Shown piece after piece: positions 35,864 to 46,644 of a stretch of 64,000 nt of DNA. A program made the position numbers and the translations under genes. Source of the DNA: Symsagittifera roscoffensis (taxonomy: Eukaryota > Xenacoelomorpha > Acoela > Convolutidae); assembly GCF_963678635.1 (NCBI RefSeq), contig NC_087068.1:25213311-25277310 (forward strand), given 5' to 3'. Position 1 is the stretch's first letter; each line of letters starts with the position of its first letter. The notes beneath the pieces are model-generated. The model saw only the letters and a list, made by a program, of their open reading frames with translations. It had not been told where the DNA came from and made no database searches.

Positions 35864-36507
35864 CTAAAAACCGTTTTCAGAGTTTAAATTTTTTTCCATT
35901 ACAAATTTAACAAACAAAGTATTTGAATCAATCTCTAAACGACCATAACCACTCAAAATGATATCAATAATTTTAGAAAACTCGGCATTATCACCATTCA
36001 AAATATTAATGAAGCGTTCGATTGTTACATTAGTGATTAAATCAGTTTGAGTTTGAATGGATCGAGTTTGTGACGCAAAGCAAACTTGTGGCAATCTTCT
36101 TCGTAGCGAAGCACCACCAATGTCAGTTGAGTTGTTAATACAATTGTTGTAGTTGACAGCAATTTTTAATTTTTCCATCAGGGGTCCCGATAGGTGAAGT
36201 TTACTGCAACCCAATATTAGATGCTTGAAAGATGAGAGTAGACAAGGTACAACGAAAGTGGTTGAGGTCATCTTTTTCACTACGTCGACACAATCCTTGG
36301 TTACTTCGATGAGAACATGGATGTGGGATGGTCATTGTCGAGCAATTGGGCGCAAGACTCGTTCTGAATTGAGTGGGTTGCAAATGCAAAATTTGTGTTT
36401 AGAGGGAGTTGTGAGGCGTCGGGTTCATTGTTCAGAATAAAAAATTTAAAATTCTTTCGAAATTTTTTTAAAAATTCAGGCGACTGCTCATACATTGCCT
36501 CAACCAT
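35864..36507 (-). pseudogene. Unknown virus-like element gene, one frameshift
   Basis: The minus strand opens at ATG 36507 (MVEAMYEQSPEFLKKF) and runs to a stop at 36301. The next frame, already open across 36310-36340 (HVLIEVTKDCVDVVKKM), continues to 35864. Joined by position they would give roughly 210 residues with one shift near 36310-36345. No domain was recognised; the C-terminal half is moderately hydrophobic with NCINNSTDIGGASLRRR. It lies just downstream of the PC4-like gene on the same strand and is probably co-expressed with it. Either a real frameshift or an unrecognised small intron would explain the break. Confidence 0.5.
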
Positions 36508-36549
36508 TCTGCTGGTTAAATCAATTTATTCAAACGTTTTTTTTCTGTT

Positions 36550-36984
36550 TCAGGCAACTCTACACTTTTTATTATTCGAGTATTCATCATCCGCATCGTT
36601 TTCATCGCCACTTTCAGCACATTCTTTTTTGGGAGGGACTAATCGTTTTGACGTGTATCGTCTTTTAAGATGTTTATCAGTTACAGCTGAGGAGGATGAG
36701 GAGGAGGAGGAAGAAGATGAAGTCTTTTCATCAGTTTGTTTTTTAACCAATTTTTTAATCTTTGAATAATTATCTGCCAAACAATCAAATTCTCTTGTCG
36801 TTAAGGTCACTGCTTGATAACATTTAAATACACCATCTTCATTCTTTTTTTATAATTTAACTGTGATATATGTACCCCTTTTGTCAAAAGTTTTTGTTCC
36901 AACCCGTACAATGCGTTTTTCTCCCGAAGATATATCTTGAAAATCATCGTAAAAGTCTGTATCATTTTCTAGCGACGAGTACAT
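36550..36984 (-). pseudogene. PC4-like (transcription coactivator p15 fold) DNA-binding protein, in-frame stop
   Basis: It starts at ATG 36984 (MYSSLENDTDFYDDF). A segment around GTKTFDKRGTYITVKL, then KKNEDGVFKCYQAVTLT and TREFDCLADN, has the beta-strand, KxG and Lys-rich pattern of PC4/Sub1 single-strand DNA-binding domains. An in-frame TAA at 36850-36852 splits this domain in two. The C-terminus has 11 serines in a row, then basic and acidic tracts (KRRYTSKRLVPPKKE, SGDENDADDE). Polinton-type elements are known to carry small DNA-binding proteins, and this would act in the nucleus on replication or transcription. The assignment rests on local pattern. A TTG-started frame extends to 37071. 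Confidence 0.6.
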
Positions 36985-37688
36985 AGTGGTGGTGGTAACG
37001 GTAGTGACTTGTTGGTTCAACTGTTTTATGATAGAATGAAATGAATAATGAATTGGATAGAAGATAAACAAATATCTGTGGATTTACTCTTATGGCGCCC
37101 CTTCAGCCTATAGCGGGAGAATTTAATTAGTTTTTGCAATTGGATTTGTATAAGATAAAAGCGTGTTTATTGCATCTGTCATTTCTGTCTGGAAAGCACT
37201 TGAATGGGTCATAAATCTCAGTTAATGTTACATGTCGGCATACATGTACTCACTTTGAAGTGGAGACCTTTAAAGCCCCTCGTCCGGGGGACATAAAAAA
37301 GGCGTCATGCACTCTATTTGAAGTAGAGATAGCATTCGCTTGCATCTGTCTGGCAGATTCCCGTTTTAGCTCATAAATCTCAACGTTTTTACCCTGGCGG
37401 CATGCATGTTATCTCTTTGAAGTGTAAAATTTTTGTCATTTTGTGCTTAGGGTATCATAAAAAGGCGCCATGCTGTTTCTTTGAAGTATAGATTTTCAAA
37501 GCGTTCACATTTCTACTTTAATTGCAAAAGCCCTGAAAACATATTAAAATTTCACAAAACCAGATTTATGGTAATTGGCTAAATCTTAGACCACCAGCAA
37601 TAAAAAAACTAAAAGTGGTAGGTCAAACTAAATCTACTCACTATTTTTATTCAATCTCTCAAAATCAGTCAATACAAAATTTTCAACG
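36985..37688. promoter_or_regulatory. Divergent intergenic region with repeated TTTGAAGT motif
   Basis: This 704-bp region separates the leftward PC4-like gene from the rightward 222-residue gene. It contains a degenerate two-fold repeat (about 37168-37330 and 37340-37500). Each half has CATAAATCTCA, a CATGT or GCATGC element, and CTTTGAAGT or TTTGAAGT boxes: CTCACTTTGAAGTGGAG (37250), CTCTATTTGAAGTAGAG (37312), ATCTCTTTGAAGTG (37411) and TTTCTTTGAAGTAT (37482). CTCTA/TAGAG arms surround the second box. A candidate bidirectional promoter; function is inferred from position. Confidence 0.45.
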
Positions 37689-38357
37689 ATGGCAACTCCA
37701 CTGCAAATCATTTCAGTTAATTCTCTTGAAAGAGCTATATTATACCAAACTTATACCAGAGATTCTATCGTAGTGGTTCAACAGGAACGGAAAATGCGTC
37801 ATCGAAAAACAAGTCCTTTCAACGATCTTGATCCAGGAAGCAGAGAATTCGATGAATGGGTCACTAAAAACCATATGATGTTACCCAACTATTTGCTAGA
37901 TCAAAATGGTATCCTCATACAAAACAGAAAACAGGTCTACGAGAGTTGCTGTGTGACTGAATCGTATCCTGCGCTGAAGCGCACAGATATTCAAGACCCT
38001 ACTTGCCTTGATCGTTCACCGAGAAAAATACTGTTTAACTATGATTGCCAATCGATCCCCTTTTACGAAAATCAGGAAGGATCCATTAGAGATTTAGCAG
38101 AGCGAGAAAGCTACTGGAACATTGAGTCGATTGAATCACCAGATTCAACAGAGAAAAAAGATGAGGACCAGCAGACGGCCAAAACCTCCATAAAACCGGA
38201 TATTTTTTCAATCACTCAACAACAGCAGCAGCATACTTCTTCTACTTCTTCTTCCGGCAGTCAAAGTCCCACTGCACCAAACTTAGTGGCTGAGACGCCT
38301 CCTATCAATGCTTGCTTTGCGCCGAAAAAACGCAAACTGCAATTTGGAGATCTCTGA
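37689..38357 (+). CDS. Unknown 222-residue protein of the virus-like element
   Basis: An intact frame from ATG 37689 to TGA 38355-38357. The N-terminal two thirds are ordered-looking and charged (LEDPGS-type and LDQNGILIQNRKQVY segments). The last third is low-complexity: a Gln run and Ser/Thr-rich tract (SITQQQQQHTSSTSSS), then a terminal basic cluster PKKRKL resembling a nuclear localisation signal. No domain or membrane segment was recognised. A polyadenylation signal AATAAA lies at 38521-38526. Its place between the PC4-like gene and the DNA polymerase suggests an early, nuclear viral protein. No function is proposed. Confidence 0.65.
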   Translation: MATPLQIISVNSLERAILYQTYTRDSIVVVQQERKMRHRKTSPFNDLDPGSREFDEWVTKNHMMLPNYLLDQNGILIQNRKQVYESCCVTESYPALKRTDIQDPTCLDRSPRKILFNYDCQSIPFYENQEGSIRDLAERESYWNIESIESPDSTEKKDEDQQTAKTSIKPDIFSITQQQQQHTSSTSSSGSQSPTAPNLVAETPPINACFAPKKRKLQFGDL

Positions 38358-40026
38358 AAACTCAAAAAAAACTTTGTTTCCACCGAGAGTGCACCAGTTT
38401 GGGGGTTTATTATTTAGTTTGATAAGTTTTTATTATTGTGGCTGAATCTTTGTTTACGTTTTGCTTATGATTTTTTTCTAATTTAAAGTTTGCTTTGTGA
38501 TTTTCAATCAATAGAAAGGAAATAAAAACAACAGAAAAAATTAATAGAAAAAAAAATCAAAATAACTTTAAAAAAGTCGGCATAAAAGTCTAAAAGTATA
38601 AATTTTGATAAATTTCTCGTCAAATCCAACTTAATTATATCAGTTTTTTTAATGCTCATTTCGAAAAAATCAAAAAAAATAAACTGAATACTCTTCCTAA
38701 GATTTTATCTAATGATGCTGAAACAAAAAACATAAAAACGTTTTTGTTATGTTTTTTCATAATAGTTTTCAAAATATAAATATTAACACAGAAAAAGATA
38801 CAGAGAGAGAGAGAGAGAGAGAGAGAACTGACGATCCATAAACCCCATTATTATCCCTTTTGGGATATAGCTTTTTCAAAAGAAAGCTATTTATGGATGG
38901 GTACAGCAATTCTGCCGGTTAATCAACCATAGTTACTTTTGGCTCTTTACACTCTCTGTTTTTCTCTCTCTCTCTCTCTAATATGTCTACAGCCTGGTGG
39001 GGTTAGCCAGGACTCTTAGGAGTAGACTTTAGAGAGGGTATGAGCCAGTATAAAGCATTATATATAATAAAATTACATGTATATAACAGATTTCACGTTT
39101 AATAATACTCATTTTCAGGTTAAAATGGTTAAAAAATTCAAAATATGTTTTTTTTTCTCGATTTTTTAACATGGGTTACAACCCTGTCCAATAAATCACG
39201 ACAAATTGATTGGACCAGGTTTCATTGGATTTGGAGACAAAAAAGTTTTTTGGTAATTTTTTTTTTTTCACTACAAGAATATGTACTAAAAATGAAATAT
39301 CTCAAATTTTTGACCCGACATTACAGTGGGGCAAGCGTTTCAGAGGTTCCTAATGAATAGCACTGCCGGGTAGTTATTGCCTACTGTACCAAACGGGCCC
39401 TGCATCAATCTTTTGTTGAACTATATGTGAAATTTGTCATAGAATACTACTTTATTTGAGAAATGAACAAAATTCTCAACTACCCTTTATCATTTTTGTC
39501 AGGTATGTTTGACTTGACTTTATTGGTGGGTCTTCCTTGCTTGACTTGATTGGTGGGTTACCATTTTGGTTGAAACAAAAAAACTTGGCAAAAAAATTCA
39601 AATATATTTTCAATATTTAGTCAAGTTGACTAAATAGGGAAGTTGATAATAGCAGTGGGTGTTAACATTCACACACTTTAGGTAAAAGAAATAACATTCC
39701 CGGGTTGATCCCTTCATGAAATTGTCAGCTACTCTAACCACAAGTATTTATGCTGTTTCATACAGTTGAGTCATTTACCCAATATCGAATTGACAGTCAT
39801 TTCATAAAACCACATAAAGCCCCAAAACTACAACCACTTCAAAGCCACTGTTGATTTTATGCTTCACCCACGTAATTGAATTAAATTCATTGAGTCTTGA
39901 TCCAAATTTTGTTTTTGAAAAACTTTTCACTTCTCGCTTTTGCTTTGTCGAAATCAGTTTTGGTAAAACTTGAAAAATTTCTTGAAAAGAATTCTTCTTT
40001 CCTGAACACTCAATCTTGAACCAACA
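38358..40026. other. Intergenic region with a large foldback, no gene seen
   Basis: No coding frame is supported. A (GA)n run at about 38803-38825 and a (CT)n run at about 38963-38980 form complementary arms. Between them GATCCATAAA/TTTATGGATG and ATAGCTTT/AAAGCTAT form inner pairs. A further hairpin follows: GTCTAC with CCTGG, then CCAGG with GTAGAC, at 38984-39030. The last 100 bp before the polymerase start are AT-rich. Confidence 0.6.
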
Positions 40027-43000
40027 ATGCCTAACTCAAGTGGAAAACAGACACCAGTCATTTGTTCGACCTGCTCGAAAGTCTTTAGTTCACCAAGGAA
40101 CTTGAGACGACATGAACAAAATATCCATAAGATATTCGCAGCCCCACCGTCACCAACTAAATGTGACGAATGTCGAGAATCCTTCAGCTCGCTGGCAGAA
40201 GCTAGGGAACATGTCGAGCTAGCTCACAACGTCTCAACTGATAGTCTTTGTATCTACTGTCATACAATCTTCCTCTCCGTTGAGAAGTTCCGGCAACATA
40301 TGTCGAAAAACCATCAACTACCCATTTGGACTCCCGGAAATGAAGTGGGAACATCATCTGCTCCAACTGAATCTGCGTTTAGGGGAAAGTTAAGACGATA
40401 CGAGTTGAGCGTTAAGGAGGATGAATTGGATCTGATGAATGTAATCATGCGAAACAAAGAGGAAATTGATGCGTTGATAGACGAAAGAGTGCAGGAAGGA
40501 CCCTGTAAATTTCAACTGCATGTGGACGTGAGTATGATTAAGTTCTCGAGCGATACAAACGAAACTGGTGACGGGGAGTTACGCCACGAGAAGACAATGT
40601 TATATCTGAATTCTAAGATGATCAATGTCTTCTTCAATGGAATCGAGAAAGAGACATATTTGGAAATGATTGAGCATATGGTCAATGCCATCAACACGTT
40701 CGCTTCTCACGGTAGCGGTTGGATTGTGGAGCGCATTGAAAAGCTGGCTGTAAGTTTTGCTGCATTTTCTCCTATCCGTGCTGGCTTATACATTGACCTT
40801 CCCGATTCATTGAAACCGGTGAAACAGAGTTTCACCAACATTAAAACGAGAAACGATCAGAAGTGCTTTCTATACTGCTTTGTGGCCGCGTACCATGATC
40901 GATATTCAGAGACCACAACTGCTCTTTATCCTGCTGCCCAAAGCTACCAACATCGAAACAAACTGAAAAATTACAAGCTCTCCCAAGAACATGTTGTGAA
41001 AATTGAAGGCTGGTACGAGATGCCAATGGGACTATATGATATTGACCGATTTGAACAACTTAACAACTGTCAAGTCAATGTATTCCGGTGAGCATTGATT
41101 TTTTTTGACAAAACATTTGTTTAATCATGTATAACACATTACGTTCATCCAGAAACCCGAGCACTCAATTGTTTGTTTTCATTAGGTACAAAGAAGGTGA
41201 ATTGCTACCTTTGAGAGTGTCCAGCAAATACTCAAGTGATCTATGTGTTGACCTACTACTACTCAGCAACGGACAGACTCATCACTATGTGCTGATCACT
41301 GATTTGATGAGGGTTGTGGAATATGTGCGTGGAAAACTACACCGAGACCGAAACCAAATTTGCCGCAAATGCTTCCATACATGTTCATCCATCGATACAC
41401 TACAAAGGCACCAGGAAATGTGCTACCAAGACGAGGGAGTGGTAATCACTATGCCAAAACCGGGAAACGACACTCATCGTTTCAAAAATTTAACTGCCCG
41501 CTGGTATGTACCGAGAGTTATTTACTTTGACCTCGAATCGCTACTACTACCCGTATACGGACCGCAACCCGACCCCGAAAAATCTAGCACCCAAACACTA
41601 GAGATTCATGAACCATGCGGTTACGCTCTGGCCGTTGTTGAATTTGGGAAGCGTGAAGTTTTAAAGTTTGAACTGAAGAGAGGAGAAAATGTTATGAAGG
41701 AATTGATCGCCTCGCTCGAATCTTTGGCGAAACAAATATACCTCGAAAAACGAAAATATTACACGTTCACTGGCACACCAAGTTGCACGCGTGAAGAAGC
41801 ACACACTTGTTGGATATGTGAAACAGAATTTGCTGACAATGACCAAGTTGTACTTGATCACTGTCACTATACCAACAAGTTCTTGGGGTGGGCGCATAAC
41901 GAATGCAATATCAATCGAAAAACGGCGAACTATATACCCGCAATAGCGCATAACTTGTCAAACTATGATCTGCATTTCATTATAAAAGCGCTCTTAAACA
42001 GTAACCCCGAAAACACTTACTCAGTGATCCCTTCCACTGAGGAGAAGTATATATCACTCACTATGTCGGTCTATATCGAATCATACACCGATAAAAACGG
42101 AAAACTCAAAAAAGTGTATGAAAATCTACGTTTCATAGACTCCTATAAATTCATGCTGTCCCCCCTTTCAAAACTCGTCGAATACTTGCCGGAAGAAAAG
42201 TTTTTCCTACTGGAAAATTACTTTGAAGAACTTGGTTACTCATCAGAACAGATAGCATTGCTAAAACAAAAAGGTTTCTACCCGTATTCATACTTTAGTA
42301 GTTTTGAAAAGTTTCGAGAAACCCGACTGCCACCTAGAAAAATGTGGAGCAACACTTTACAGGGAGGGGAAATAAGTGTTTCGAAAAATCAGTACAACCA
42401 TGCCATTAAAGTTTTCGCCGAAATGAAATGCGCATCACTAGGCGAGTACCATGATGTATACCTTGCAACGGACGTACTACTACTCGCTTCAGTATTCGAA
42501 GCCTTTCGTGAAGTTTGTTACGAAACGTACGGATTAGATTGTGCATGCTACTTCACGGCTAGTAACCTCTCGGGCGATGCATTCTTAAAAGTCTGCAATG
42601 CAGACCTCAAGTTACTTACTGAAAGGGAGCATTTGAACATGGTTCAAAAAATGATACGGGGAGGGATGTCATCGATATATGCACGCCGTTTTTTTAAAGC
42701 CAACAACAAATACCTCGAAGACTACAATCCTGAAGAGCCCCCTAGCTATCTATTGAATATAGACGCTAACAATTTATACGGGGGTATTATGAAACACTGT
42801 CCCCTTCCCATGAAAGATTTTTCAATAGTTGAGGAAAGTCTCGAATTTATTTTGCAAACCGACGATAAATCTGAGTGGGGATACATTTTGGAAGTGGATC
42901 TCAGTATACCTGAAGAACTTCAAGATTACTTTGCAGACTACCCTCTAGCCCCCTCACGTGAAGTTATCGGCACGGATAAACTAAGTAATGAGCAAATACA

Positions 43001-44785
43001 GATGTTAGGGGAGATGGGGTTCACGTCGCTACCAAAGGTACCAAAACTGGTTCAAACATTAGATCCAAAGGAAGGCTACGTTCTGCACTACCTCACATTA
43101 TAACTCTACATAGAACTAGGCTTAAGAGTTACCAAATTGATTAAGGTCTTAAAATTTCGTCAAGGTAGATGGATGGAGCCCTTTGTCGATTTAAACACTC
43201 AATTGAGAATTTCAGCGCGCAACAAATTTGAAGAGAACTTTTACAAGCTCATCGTAAATTCAGCATTCGGTAAAACTATGGAATCAAAACTAGGACGCAA
43301 AAAACTAGAAATTATTAGAAATGAAAGAGAATTGCTTCAAAAAACAGCTTTGAGCACGATGAAAAGCTTCCAGATAATCGACGAGGATGTTGCTACTGTT
43401 TGTTTTGCTGTAACGAGTATTTTGTGGGACAAACCCATGATAATTGGTGCAAGTATTTTGGATTTGTCGAAAAGATTCATGTTTTACTTTCATTATCGGA
43501 AAATGAAAGCAAGCATGAACCTTGAACTGCTATACAGTGACACAGATTCGTTTATTTATGCGATAAAAACCGAAGACGTATACGCAGATCTGCAAAAACT
43601 GACCGATAGTTTCGATTTTTCCAACTACCCAAGCGATCACTTCTTATTCAGCAATGTGAATAAGAAGGTTGTATTGAAATTTAAGGACGAGGCGGCGGGA
43701 AAAATCATTGCAGAATTCATCGCGTTGAAACCAAAGCTCTACTCGTTGAAATATGCAGGTTAGTATTGAAAAAAAAGCACCTCTCCAAGCCCCCTCCATT
43801 TCTTTACATTAAGGGTTCCCTTCATTGGGGTTTTGGATCTTGTTGGGACCAAATTCATAACTTTTGTTGATCCCTGTCAATTTAATTAGACATAACTAGC
43901 CCTGAAAGGCTCTGATTCTTCATTTAAAAGCTTAAAATGAAGAACCATTCATCATTTAAAATGTTTTAAACAAATACTCACCACAAACGCATTTTTGTAA
44001 CTTTTGACGTGAACAAAATTTAAAATTTTGACATGGAATGATTTTTTGATAATGACACGATTTGGAATTTTTATGATTTGGAATGAATTAAGATATTTAA
44101 ACTTTTTGGAATTGAAAAAATTGGAATGTTATTAGATATTGAGTCTTCAAAATATTCAAATTTGGGAACCGTTTTCGTTATTAATACTAGAACTGGGCTT
44201 ACAAAGCTAAAATATGTTTATGGGCTAATCTTTGTTCTTCATTTAGATTCAACTAGCAAAAGGAGTGCAAAAGGAGTAGTACAACACTCCCAGCAGCAAC
44301 TTACACACCAGAGGTTCAGGGAAACATTACTGAGTGGAAAAACTCTTCGTATATACAACTACTCAATAAAATCGAAAGCCCATACCAACATAACCATAGC
44401 GCAGAACCGAATTGCCCTTTCACCCTTCGATAGTAAGCGGTTCTTACTATTCGACGGGATAGCTACATTGCCCTTTGGACACAGGTCTACAGAAGAAAAT
44501 GTGTTCTTCGAGGCCATTGCGGAAGAAAGTGAGTGGGCAAACTCACAGTTTACAAATACCCCGACTTATAGCAGCGAAAACAGCGAAAGCTGGCAATCGC
44601 CGGAATTCCGGGTCCCAGATTGGGGCTTTCTTCAAGAAAGCTATACGGAGGAAGAGCTTCAAGAAGAAAGCGCAGCTAGCAGTTCAAGAGACCCTCCGCC
44701 TATCAATAATCCATTCATTCTAACAGAAGCGTCTGTTCGTTCTAGTCAGAAAAAAAGGAGAAAACTTGATAAAGTTGATCAATAA
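40027..44785 (+). pseudogene. Protein-primed family B DNA polymerase, spliced, with one in-frame stop
   Basis: Three exons fit: 40027-41087, 41186-43758 and 44247-44785. Introns start GTGAGC and GTTAGT and end TTAG, and codon phases match at both joints (about 1,390 codons). The protein starts with three C2H2 zinc fingers (residues about 13-34, 46-67, 75-95). A D-x-x-C-F site (D277, C280) and a later HHY follow. Exo I YFDLES is near 41524. A Cys/His nuclease-like insert (CWICETEF, DHCHYTNKF) comes next. Exo II HNLSNYD, Exo III YHDVYLATD, motif A DANNLYG, motif [10 protein letters not shown], motif C YSDTDS and KxY (KLY) all follow in order. TAA at 43101-43103, between motifs A and B, removes the catalytic half. 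The stop at 44782 overlaps AATAAA. It would replicate the viral genome. Confidence 0.88.
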
Positions 44786-46644
44786 AATTTTTCACTTGAA
44801 AATGTCGGCTAAATTGCCTTGTTACTTGGAATTACAGCTGTACATTTGTAAATATAAAACATTCAGCAAACATTGTTTTAAGTTAAATAGACCGGCGCAA
44901 AAGAGACTGGTAATTGCAACTTACCCTTGAAGCAGGAGCGAAGGATTGAAGCAGGAGCGAAGTTTCCCAAAGTAAGCTAATAGTAAGGCTAAAAGAATCA
45001 AAATGGTGCAATTCGAAATTAAGGGAGACTTGGAAATAAGTTTGAAAATAAAATAAGAAAGAGAAACGAACAATAATTACCAAAAATTTTGAAAAGGAAA
45101 TATGAATGGTACTTTATGTAAACTCATATTTATATGAACGAAAAGGATTAGCTTTTAGATAAAAATAAGCGAAAAAACCGCAGCCGGATATACCCATACT
45201 TATTTAGTGGTGGGAAAGTTTGGAAGGGATTAAATTTAACCACCGCGCGAAAATAAAAACCAAAGTATTTTGTCTGTCGGGTGTCCTAAGAGAGGGGTCT
45301 TTTTATTTCGGGCAGGGTACTTTGGGGTCTTTAAAAAAGATGGGTCCTTTTGGACCCTACTTTTGGTAGGACCCCAAAGACCCCTACCGTCGAAAAGACC
45401 CCCCCCCTAAGGACACACGGCGGATTACAATACTACTATCATGCCAACAACTGAGTTCGGGGAAAACTTAGTATGCAGAAATGTGTTTTTCTTTCTGACT
45501 GAAAAACAAAATACCAAAAAAGAGCACCACAACAGTTCGAGTGATGTATCACGTTAAAGTAAAGCTCTTTCAGTAAAAATTCATCAGTTAAAGTTATTCA
45601 AGTTTTCTCGGTTGAGAAAAATTGGCTCGATACGCTTGATGCCAATGTTCTTGAATCAAGCTAGCAAAATTTTAAATTTATTTTCAAAACTAGTTATAAG
45701 TTTAATTAAACGCCTCCTCGGCATTAAACATAGCAAAAAAACCTGATGAAAGATCAAGAAAAAGTTTTAAAATATTTTGAATTTTCTAGAGAAAAAAGTT
45801 AGCTTTCTTTATCGTTAACACTTTTGCTAAAATAAGTATCACCAATTAATTTTGTTTTTGTTTTTTAAAAGATTCAGGTTCATGTAATCGAATAAGGCGC
45901 AAAAATGCTTATAAAAAGCAGTTTTTTTGTTCCAAAAATAACTTTGGTTGAAGCTTTCTCTGATATTTGCACAGCAGCCGACAGTGCTTGTTTTTGAACT
46001 GAGCTTTTTGGAAATCCAAAATAGCGTTTTGCATTTTTACCTCTGCTCCTTTGGTACAATTTTTGAAAAGATTGTTTCGAAGGCTGCGTAGTTTTGCTCT
46101 CAGAGGAATCTACTTGTAGTTACCATTGCAATAACGTCACCGCCAAAATTAAATAAGAGACATCATCTTTTTTCCTTTTGTTTTTCAAAATAGCTTTTTT
46201 CTTACAATGTTTTTATGCATGACTGAGAAACCATAAAGGGAATCCAAAGGAGCGTTTAGAAGGAAATTTAATGTTTACATTTGTGTAACATTTTTTTTCA
46301 GAAAATTCCCTTCAGTGTGAAAAAAAGCTTCTTATATGGTTGTCTGAAATCACATGTTGAGACACAGCAGCTTTCTTATTCTTTTTTCCCCGTTAACTTC
46401 GCCATGAAAAGCTTGCTGGCAAAAATGGTGAAAAAAATACTGTTTTTTGTGGTTTCCTTTTTTGATTTTAGGAAACAGATTGGTTTGTTTAGATTGATTG
46501 GTTTAAATGAATCATTTTAATTAACTTGCTACTAATAACTATGCCCTAACTTTTTGTCTTGCTTAACAAGTCTTTAAAATGAGCACGAAAACATTAATTG
46601 AAGCATGATGGCCAAGTAAACCATTACTTGTGTCTTTAATCATT
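44786..46644. other. Intergenic region with 140-bp palindrome, no gene seen
   Basis: No supported gene. At about 45278-45418 nested inverted repeats fold back: GTGTCCTAAG with CTAAGGACAC outermost, GGGTCTTTTT with AAAAGACCCC, CTTTGGGGTCTTT with ACCCCAAAGACCC, and GGGTCC/GGACCC at the centre. The rest is AT-rich, with short frames lacking domains. Confidence 0.55.

Noticed and set aside
36395-36769. Plus-strand 124-codon frame with Ser and Glu runs
   Set aside because: It is the antisense of the Ser-rich PC4-like gene; the Glu and Ser runs come from the same codon repeats.
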